Of a stretch of DNA of 64,000 bases, positions 58,778 to 64,000 are shown in pieces; within the stretch, counting starts at the first letter, position 1, and each line of letters starts with the position of its first letter. The DNA comes from an uncultured Lachnospiraceae bacterium. GTDB taxonomy: Bacteria > Bacillota > Clostridia > Lachnospirales > Lachnospiraceae. Position numbers and translations under genes: made by a program. Under the pieces are notes generated by a model. It was not told the origin of the DNA. It was given only the letters and a program-made list of their open reading frames with translations, and made no database searches. The stretch covers positions 1 to 64,000 of the forward strand of contig CAJUQJ010000020.1 in assembly GCA_910588215.1 (NCBI GenBank), written 5' to 3'.

Positions 58778-59012
58778 AATCTGCCGCAGCTATCACAGCG
58801 CACGGCATAAGGCGCAACAAATACAGATACTTGCAGAGCTGAACGACACAGACAGTCTGGAAATAATCAAGGCTTTAGTGCGTGGAGGGGAAAGGCTGCC
58901 AGACAGCACGGTAAATAAGCTGTTTAAGCGGCTTGACAAATTGGAAATGGAGATAAGGGAAAGAGAGCGGGAATATAAGGCAATAGCGGCAGCATTGAAA
59001 GGAGAGCTATAA
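58764..59012 (+). CDS. Hypothetical helical element protein
   Basis: An 82-residue protein with a C-terminal coiled coil (KRLDKLEMEIREREREYKAI). ATG 58764 after AAAGGGCGG is preferred to an upstream frame start at 58749. Function unknown. Confidence 0.55.
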   Translation: MIASEICRSYHSARHKAQQIQILAELNDTDSLEIIKALVRGGERLPDSTVNKLFKRLDKLEMEIREREREYKAIAAALKGEL

Positions 59013-59015
59013 AAA

Positions 59016-59504
59016 TTGAGGAAAGTATACATATGCAGCCCGTATAGGGCAAAGGACGGCGCACAGCTGGATAGAAACATAGACTATGCGCAGGCGCTTA
59101 CAAAGCAGGCGATAGAGGCGGGATTAGCGCCGATTACGCCACATTTATATATGACGCAGTGCTTAAATGAGGACAAGCCAGAGGAACGGGCGGCAGGCAT
59201 GGCAGCAGGCTTAACGCTGCTGAAAAGCTGCGACTTTGTGATAGTGGGCGTTAAGTACGGGATAAGCGAGGGAATGAGCGCCGAAATAGCGGAGGCAGAT
59301 GCGGCGGGCATAGAGGTAGTGAACGCAGACAAGCTGCGCTACAAATTGGAACATGACCGCAGGGCGTGGCTGGAAGAGTACGCAAAGCTGCACGCCTGCG
59401 AGTTTTGCAGGGGCAGCAGGCTACACACTTGCACAAGCTACCGTTGCCAGCAGCCCTACAGAGAGGCTTACAAGTATGCGGAGAAACTTTTTACAAGTGG
59501 ATAA
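59016..59504 (+). CDS. DUF4406 / nucleoside deoxyribosyltransferase-like protein
   Basis: A 162-residue protein whose first ~110 residues match the DUF4406 pattern: KVYICSPYRAKDGAQLDRNI, then PHLYMTQCLNE, then CDFVIVGVKYGISEGMSAEI. The fold is related to nucleoside 2-deoxyribosyltransferases, so a nucleotide-related role is plausible. A Cys-rich tail (CEFCRGSRLHTCTSYRC) is an unusual addition. The TTG start follows AAAGGAG. Last gene before a terminator, ending the first transcript of the element. Confidence 0.75.
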   Translation: MRKVYICSPYRAKDGAQLDRNIDYAQALTKQAIEAGLAPITPHLYMTQCLNEDKPEERAAGMAAGLTLLKSCDFVIVGVKYGISEGMSAEIAEADAAGIEVVNADKLRYKLEHDRRAWLEEYAKLHACEFCRGSRLHTCTSYRCQQPYREAYKYAEKLFTSG

Positions 59505-59511
59505 AGTAAAA

Positions 59512-59563
59512 AGCCCTCTACGGTACGGGAATACCTTAGAGGGCTAAGCTATACAGCTTTTAC
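59512..59563 (+). terminator. Tandem terminator ending the first element operon
   Basis: AGCCCTCTA/TAGAGGGCT forms a perfect 9-bp stem. It is followed at once by AGCT-ATAC-AGCT and TTTT. Confidence 0.8.
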
Positions 59564-59597
59564 AACCTAAATCCAGTATATCACTGTATGGCGAAAA

Positions 59598-59641
59598 TAT
59601 CAAGCAAAATGCGGGCAAAGCGCCTGCTTTATCACTTGATA
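59598..59641 (+). other. Stem-loop upstream of rep, candidate double-strand origin
   Basis: TATCAAG and CTTGATA close a 44-base structure with an inner GC-rich hairpin around GCGGGCAAAGCGCCTGC. It lies 48 bases before a rolling-circle-type rep gene, where nick sites are often found. No nick sequence is recognised, so this is a guess from position and shape. Confidence 0.35.
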
Positions 59642-59688
59642 AAAGTATTAGCTTTAGGACAAGGATAGCCAAAAAAGGAGTAAAAAAT

Positions 59689-60456
59689 ATGCCATACGTT
59701 GAGAGGATTACAAGGGCGGGTAAAACCATAGAGGTAGAGCGCTATTTTACGAGCAGATATAAAAAGCAGGGGATAAAGAGGGGGGATAAGGTTAAGCCCA
59801 CCACAGAGCAGCAGGAGAAAATAAACACAAGGCAAGCAGAAAGAAAGCTGCGTATTCTGATAAATGCAAATTACGGATATGGCGACTATCATTTAGTGCT
59901 GGACTACATACGGAAAAAGGGAGAGCCAGAGAGAACAAGAGAGCAGATGCGGAAAGACATAGATATATTTTTGAGGGAGTGCCGCAAGGAGTATAAAAAG
60001 GCTGGGCTAGAGTTTAAATACATACACGTAATGGAGATAGGCAAGAAAGGTGCAAGACACCACCACTTAGTTATAAACAAGATTGATACAGAGATATTAC
60101 AGCGCTGCTGGTATAAGGCGTATGAGGGGCATAACAGAGTAAAAGTATTTCCTCTGGACGACAGCGGAAACTATGCGGACTTAGCCAGCTATCTTATCAA
60201 GTACACGGATACGCACAGAAAGGCAGAGGACGGGGCGCTACAAGGCAAGCGCTGGAACTGTAGCAGGAATTTAGTAAGACCAGAGCCAGAGATACGGATA
60301 ATTTCAAGCCGTGAATGGTTTAAGGCAGAGGCAAGACCGATAAAGGGCTACTACGTAGACAAGGACAGCGTAAGCAAGGGAGTACATAGCCCAGAGTATT
60401 ACGGATATGGGTATTTCAGATACACGCTTGTAAAAATGGAGAAAGAGGGGGGATAA
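59689..60456 (+). CDS. Rolling-circle replication initiator (ORF2/G2P-like, HUH type)
   Basis: A 255-residue Rep. The HUH metal-binding motif is seen as KKGARHHHLVINK (His124-126), preceded by the strand YIHVMEIG. The tyrosine motif is ASYLIKYTD. This order (HUH, then tyrosine) fits relatives of phage G2P and ORF2 Reps that nick a double-strand origin. AAGGAG precedes the ATG. It starts the second transcript, after a tandem terminator and a candidate origin stem-loop. Confidence 0.82.
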   Translation: MPYVERITRAGKTIEVERYFTSRYKKQGIKRGDKVKPTTEQQEKINTRQAERKLRILINANYGYGDYHLVLDYIRKKGEPERTREQMRKDIDIFLRECRKEYKKAGLEFKYIHVMEIGKKGARHHHLVINKIDTEILQRCWYKAYEGHNRVKVFPLDDSGNYADLASYLIKYTDTHRKAEDGALQGKRWNCSRNLVRPEPEIRIISSREWFKAEARPIKGYYVDKDSVSKGVHSPEYYGYGYFRYTLVKMEKEGG

Positions 60457-60457
60457 G

Positions 60458-60622
60458 ATGCAGGCAGTAAAGGTTATAGGGATTGCGGCAGCAGTCATAG
60501 GGGCAGGGCTTTTGAGTGCGGGGCTGGCAGCAGTAGGCGCACTGGCGGTAGCCATAAAGCACGCCAGCGAGGATATGAGGAACTGGGAACGCTGGAACGA
60601 TAACGACGACAGAGGGGCATAA
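60458..60622 (+). CDS. Small membrane protein
   Basis: A 54-residue protein with an Ala/Gly-rich hydrophobic segment (IGIAAAVIGAGLLSAGLAAV) and a charged tail. AGGGGGG precedes the ATG, one base after the rep stop. Function unknown. Confidence 0.55.
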   Translation: MQAVKVIGIAAAVIGAGLLSAGLAAVGALAVAIKHASEDMRNWERWNDNDDRGA

Positions 60623-60625
60623 GGA

Positions 60626-60778
60626 ATGGGGCAGAGGCTTATATACTGGCTATTCCAGAGAGGCAAGAACTGTAAACACTGCTGCCTATGGTGTGAGTAT
60701 TTCAGCATATGCAGGGCAGACGTGCTGGCGCAGGACGAAAGAGAGGAAAACCACAGAAAGGAGAGAGCGGGAACATGA
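60626..60778 (+). CDS. Small cysteine-rich protein
   Basis: A 50-residue protein with closely spaced cysteines (CKHCCLWCEYFSIC), probably metal-binding. Starts three bases after the previous stop and overlaps the VRR-NUC gene through ATGA. Confidence 0.5.
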   Translation: MGQRLIYWLFQRGKNCKHCCLWCEYFSICRADVLAQDEREENHRKERAGT

Positions 60779-61248
60779 GAAACTTTAGGCTGGACGACGA
60801 GAGCGGGCATCAAGAGGCGCTATTTAGCTGGGCTGCGTATCAGCTGGGGCGTATGCCAGAATTAGAGTATCTGCATCATGTACCAAACGGCGGCAAAAGG
60901 GACAAGGCGACAGCCACGGCGCTTAAGAGGCAGGGCGTTAAGGCGGGAGTGCCAGATATTTGCCTGCCAGTAGCAAGGGGCGGCTATCATGGGCTGTACA
61001 TAGAGCTTAAGGCAGGGAGAAATAAAGCAACGGATAATCAAAAGCGCTGGTTAAAATTTCTTGAAGAGCAAGGGTATTGCGCTGCGGTATGCTATGGCTG
61101 GAATGAGGCAGCAGACAAGATAACAGAGTATCTGGAAATGGAAAAAGAGAAACATTGTACAGAGTGTGTTTATGCTGAAACGTGCATATGGAGAAACAGA
61201 GAAGATAACAGACCAACAGAGTGCGGGGAGTACAAGAAAAAATCATAA
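60775..61248 (+). CDS. VRR-NUC domain nuclease
   Basis: A 157-residue protein with the VRR-NUC fold, a PD-(D/E)XK nuclease type common in phages. Core motifs: GHQEALFSWAAYQ, HHVPNGGKRDKATATALKRQ, VPDICLPVARGG, LYIELKAGRNKATDNQKRWL. A C-terminal Cys-rich tail (CTECVYAETCIW) may bind zinc. ATG 60775 follows GGAGAG. Likely acts on replication or recombination intermediates of the element. Confidence 0.88.
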   Translation: MRNFRLDDESGHQEALFSWAAYQLGRMPELEYLHHVPNGGKRDKATATALKRQGVKAGVPDICLPVARGGYHGLYIELKAGRNKATDNQKRWLKFLEEQGYCAAVCYGWNEAADKITEYLEMEKEKHCTECVYAETCIWRNREDNRPTECGEYKKKS

Positions 61249-61310
61249 CCAAAGAAATCAACGCATAAAGAGCAGATGCGCTAGAGGCGGCGCAGAAAGA
61301 GAGGCAGAGA

Positions 61311-62063
61311 ATGAAAACAATAAGTATTTTGAACTTAAAGGGCGGCGTAGCCAAGACCTTTACAGCGGCAAATATGGCGTATGAGCTTTACCGCAGGGGC
61401 TATAAAGTGCTGCTGCTGGATAATGACAAGCAGGGGAACTTAAGCAAGGCATACGGCAGATACGACGCAGAGAGCGTAGCACCGATAACAAAGCTGCTTA
61501 GCGGGGAATGGAAAAACCCAGAGGAAATAATACAGCATACGGAGTATGAGGGCATAGACATTATCACGGCGAATATGTCACTTTTCGGCGCTACATGGAA
61601 TTTAACCAAAGAGGAAAACGAGAACCAGACGGAGCGGTATAGCGCTTGCAAGTTATGGCACTATGATTACTGCATCATAGATAACCCGCCAGACATAGGG
61701 CTTAACGTGATAAATGCGCTGGCAATAACGGACGAGGTTATAGTACCCGTAAAGCTGGATAATTACGCTTTAGAGGGGCTGGACATTGTAGCAGAGCAGA
61801 TAGAGGACGTGCGGGGATTTAACCCAGCAATCAGACTGGCTGGCGTTCTGATTACGTCATACCAGAACACGGACGGGGAGAGCGCAGGCGTGGAGTGGCT
61901 GGAAGAGCAGGGAGTGTATAACATTCTGGGGATTGTAAGATATTCCAAGAAAGTAGCGGAAAATTCTTTCATGCGAAAGCCTATTTATGAGTATAGCCCG
62001 TGCTGCGGGGCGGCGCAGGGATACAAGAAGTTTGTAACAGCTTATACGGGGAAAGCGAGGTAA
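61311..62063 (+). CDS. parA: ParA-family partition ATPase
   Basis: A 250-residue Walker-type ATPase that positions or segregates the element. The deviant Walker A is LNLKGGVAKTFTAAN, the switch I region VLLLDNDKQGNLSKAYG, and Walker B CIIDNPPDIGLNVINAL. No N-terminal helix-turn-helix, so it does not itself repress the operon (type Ib-like or Soj-like form). It is separated from parB by one small Cys-rich gene. Confidence 0.93.
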   Translation: MKTISILNLKGGVAKTFTAANMAYELYRRGYKVLLLDNDKQGNLSKAYGRYDAESVAPITKLLSGEWKNPEEIIQHTEYEGIDIITANMSLFGATWNLTKEENENQTERYSACKLWHYDYCIIDNPPDIGLNVINALAITDEVIVPVKLDNYALEGLDIVAEQIEDVRGFNPAIRLAGVLITSYQNTDGESAGVEWLEEQGVYNILGIVRYSKKVAENSFMRKPIYEYSPCCGAAQGYKKFVTAYTGKAR

Positions 62064-62066
62064 GGC

Positions 62067-62270
62067 ATGGCACATAAAGAGAGCTATTGCGCTTATTGGT
62101 ATTGTAGCAGAAACGGCGGTACTACGTGCTGGAACTGGGGCGGAAAATTTGCTGGGCGTGCCTGCCCGCAAAGCGACGCTTGCGAGCATTGGAGAACTTG
62201 CGAAATGTGCAACGGAGTAATGGGAAAGTGCAAACAAAAGATTGAGATAGAGAGGCAGAAAGCGAGGTAA
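62067..62270 (+). CDS. Small cysteine/tryptophan-rich protein between parA and parB
   Basis: A 67-residue protein with eight cysteines in a zinc-finger-like spacing (YCAYWYCSRNGGTTCWNWGG, CPQSDACEHWRTCEMC). I do not recognise it. Starts three bases after parA and ends five before parB, so it belongs to the partition operon. Confidence 0.65.
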   Translation: MAHKESYCAYWYCSRNGGTTCWNWGGKFAGRACPQSDACEHWRTCEMCNGVMGKCKQKIEIERQKAR

Positions 62271-62275
62271 AGAAT

Positions 62276-63412
62276 ATGGCAAAGTTTGGTATAAATGACA
62301 TTTTGAACGCAAAGACAAAGGCGGCGGGAGCGCCCACAGCGGCAGAGGGATACAAAGAGATTTATTTAAGCCCGTATGAGGTAAAGGCGGCGCAGGAGAA
62401 CACGCACCAGAGCTTAGAGAACATAGAGGAACTGGCAGACAGCTTTTTACACGTAGGGCAAGAGCAGCCAACGGTTTTAGCAAGGATAAAGGGCGAGTAT
62501 TTCATAATCGACGGACATAGACGCAACGCTGCAAATATTCTGAATTTAGAACGGGGACACAAAGAGTATGAAAAAGTGCTTTACCGCTATATGGATATGA
62601 GCGAGGCTATGTATGAGCTGCGGCTACTGGCTGGCAACGGATACACGCAGCCGCTTACAGCATATGAGAAAACAAGGTTAGTAGAGCGCACCAAAGCGGC
62701 GCTGATGCGGGCAAAGGAAGAGGACGGGCTAGAGATACAAGGCAAAATGCGTGATTTGATAGCCGCTATGCTGAATGAGAGCAGCACCAACGTAGCCAGA
62801 ATGGAGAGCATAAACAATAACGCCACGCCAGAGGTTAAAGAGCAGCTTAAGAGCGGCAATATGGGTATCACTGCTGCGTATGAGGCGGCAAAGCTACCGC
62901 CAGAAGAGCAGAAAGCCATAGCAGATAAGGTGGCAGCGGGCGAGGAAATAAGGGCAAAAGAGATAGCCGCAAAGGTGGCAGAGAAAACAGCCGCCAAAGC
63001 CGCAGAGGACGCAGAGCAGGCGCAACGGGATTACGAAAAGCAGCAGGAAGAGAGCGACAAGGAGATAGAAAAGGCAGAGCGCAAGAGGGAAGAGGCAGAA
63101 GAAAAGGCAAAAGAGGCAGAATTAGCCGCACAGCACGCAAAAGTATTGCGGGAGTGGGTAAAGGAGAGCGTAAGCGCCGCAACGAAAGCCGCCGCAGATG
63201 CCGTGCTAAAGGTGTCCGAAACGGACACGCCGCAAAAGGACTGGAATAATACGGAGTGGGTAGTGTTTACTGCAAGGGAGATTATGCAGCAGGCAGACAA
63301 GGTAAGCGAGGACGATTTATATTTACTGCATGAAATCATGTTACGCTGCCAGACAGAGCCGCAGGACGCAGCGGGGGGGGGCAGAGCAGATAGCGGGACA
63401 AATGAGCATTGA
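62276..63412 (+). CDS. parB: ParB-like partition protein with long coiled coil
   Basis: A 378-residue ParB-family protein. The N-terminal ParB/Srx domain has IIDGHRRNAANILNLERG (the CTP-binding-type motif region), a central helix-turn-helix part (AAMLNESSTNVARMESINNN ... KSGNMGITAAYEAAKLPP) and a long charged Ala/Glu/Lys coiled coil. Near the end, nine G residues (63373-63381) encode the last glycines before a rapid stop; with eight G the frame would run on 21 codons further, to TAA at 63471-63473. The C-terminus is therefore uncertain. Confidence 0.85.
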   Translation: MAKFGINDILNAKTKAAGAPTAAEGYKEIYLSPYEVKAAQENTHQSLENIEELADSFLHVGQEQPTVLARIKGEYFIIDGHRRNAANILNLERGHKEYEKVLYRYMDMSEAMYELRLLAGNGYTQPLTAYEKTRLVERTKAALMRAKEEDGLEIQGKMRDLIAAMLNESSTNVARMESINNNATPEVKEQLKSGNMGITAAYEAAKLPPEEQKAIADKVAAGEEIRAKEIAAKVAEKTAAKAAEDAEQAQRDYEKQQEESDKEIEKAERKREEAEEKAKEAELAAQHAKVLREWVKESVSAATKAAADAVLKVSETDTPQKDWNNTEWVVFTAREIMQQADKVSEDDLYLLHEIMLRCQTEPQDAAGGGRADSGTNEH

Positions 63413-63441
63413 GGATTACCAGAAAGGCGGGCAGGCAGGAA

Positions 63442-63684
63442 ATGAACAGACGGCAGCGGAAAAAGAAGAGTAAGCAGCAGGAAATAACAATTTTCATAGG
63501 CTGCGAAAGGGTAGCCAAAGTAGAGGACTACCGAAAAATGAAAGAAAGCATAGAGTACCAGCTTAGAGCGGGCAGCGTAGTTTTGCTGCCTGCCTATCTG
63601 CACGTTGAGGCAATTATACAGCAGCGGGGCAGCAGGCGTATTGAGATTAAGCAGGAAAGCGAGGTAAAACGGCATGAAGTATAG
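63442..63684 (+). CDS. Small hypothetical element protein
   Basis: An 80-residue protein with a very basic start (MNRRQRKKKSKQQE), unrecognised. ATG 63442 follows GGCAGGAA. It overlaps the possible alternative end of parB and the next gene by 11 bases. Confidence 0.55.
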   Translation: MNRRQRKKKSKQQEITIFIGCERVAKVEDYRKMKESIEYQLRAGSVVLLPAYLHVEAIIQQRGSRRIEIKQESEVKRHEV

Positions 63685-64000
63685 GCAGTGGAAAAAGAAT
63701 TATAAAAAATTGCATGGAGTAAACCCGCCTTTAGAACTGGATAAGCGCAAGCAACGCAGACTTGCGAAAAAGGCAGTTAAGACTATAAGACTTGTGGACT
63801 TTACGGCAGCAGCCACAAGAGCGGCAGAGGCACTTACAAACGCTTTTGCATCTGTAATGCGGGGGCTGGGCGGTGCTTTTGATACGGCGGGGACGGTATG
63901 CAGGAATGTTGCGGATAATGTGCAGCCGATAGAGATTAGAGGGCGTGTATTCAGCTGGCAAGTAAGGGAATACGGCAGCAGTCATTACGCAGTGTATGAG
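63674..64000 (+). CDS. Hypothetical element protein (3' end outside window)
   Basis: The frame is open from ATG 63674 to the window edge (109 codons). A basic N-terminus (KYRQWKKNYKKLHG, then DKRKQRRLAKK) is followed by an Ala-rich helix (VDFTAAATRAAEALTNAFAS). GAGGTAAAACGGC precedes it. Not recognised. Confidence 0.6.
   Translation, partial: MKYRQWKKNYKKLHGVNPPLELDKRKQRRLAKKAVKTIRLVDFTAAATRAAEALTNAFASVMRGLGGAFDTAGTVCRNVADNVQPIEIRGRVFSWQVREYGSSHYAVYE

Overview
The window looks like chromosome of an anaerobic Gram-positive gut clostridium, most likely a Lachnospiraceae, with a mobile element occupying the last ~11 kb. The family assignment is inference. It rests on strong AGGAGG-type ribosome sites, TTGACA/TATAAT promoters, a type III glutamine synthetase, an Ala/Lys-rich DUF6465-type protein, an HPr-like protein without the phospho-histidine, and a Firmicutes gene order (ireB-ruvX-DUF1292-RNase J-ylbF-mltG-like-trmR-U32 peptidase). 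I found no rRNA, canonical tRNA, CRISPR array or recognisable intact insertion sequence.

Region 1 (1-10.5 kb) is accessory. It holds the 3' part of an AT-rich ABC exporter, a GNAT acetyltransferase, a 1,831-residue secreted protein (thioredoxin-like fold, CAP domain, many Ig/MBG-like repeats), and a leftward three-gene operon headed by a stand-alone RelA/SpoT synthetase-domain protein that resembles a toxSAS toxin-antitoxin or defence unit. Region 2 (10.5-21.4 kb) is metabolic and housekeeping: a GH36 alpha-galactosidase, a class I aminotransferase, UppP, the DUF6465-type protein, and the CIRCE-controlled hrcA-grpE-dnaK-dnaJ heat-shock cluster.

Region 3 (21.4-35.4 kb) has three large secreted subtilisins (S8) in tandem. 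Each has a signal peptide, an acidic spacer, an I9-like propeptide, a complete Asp/His/Asn/Ser catalytic set, a chitobiase-like module and BIG2-like repeats. The second and third are each preceded by a small membrane-anchored protein (one lipoprotein, one with an N-terminal membrane helix) made largely of a sequence resembling the proteases' own propeptide. A decayed remnant may precede the first. This is my main candidate for an undescribed system: cell-tethered propeptide-like chaperones or inhibitors paired with secreted subtilisins.

Region 4 (35.4-53 kb) is core genome. It covers a DUF3048 lipoprotein, prmA, a VanZ-like protein, rsmE, cysteine desulfurase-thiI (tRNA thiolation), mtaB, the ireB operon, RNase J, trmR-U32 (wobble uridine hydroxylation and methylation) and glnN. 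Several small inverted-repeat elements, some related to one another, sit between genes here and in region 2.

Region 5 (53.15 kb to the window end) is the replication and partition module of a mobile element, all on the + strand with tightly overlapping genes. It carries an HTH protein, a PAPS-reductase-like PP-loop protein, a C5-cytosine methyltransferase, an SSB-like protein, a DUF4406-like protein, a rolling-circle-type Rep, a VRR-NUC nuclease, ParA and ParB. Between the PP-loop gene and the methyltransferase lies ~435 bp of apparently structured RNA that includes a tRNA-like fold. Integrase, conjugation or structural genes are not in the window, so plasmid, ICE and phage-plasmid all remain possible.
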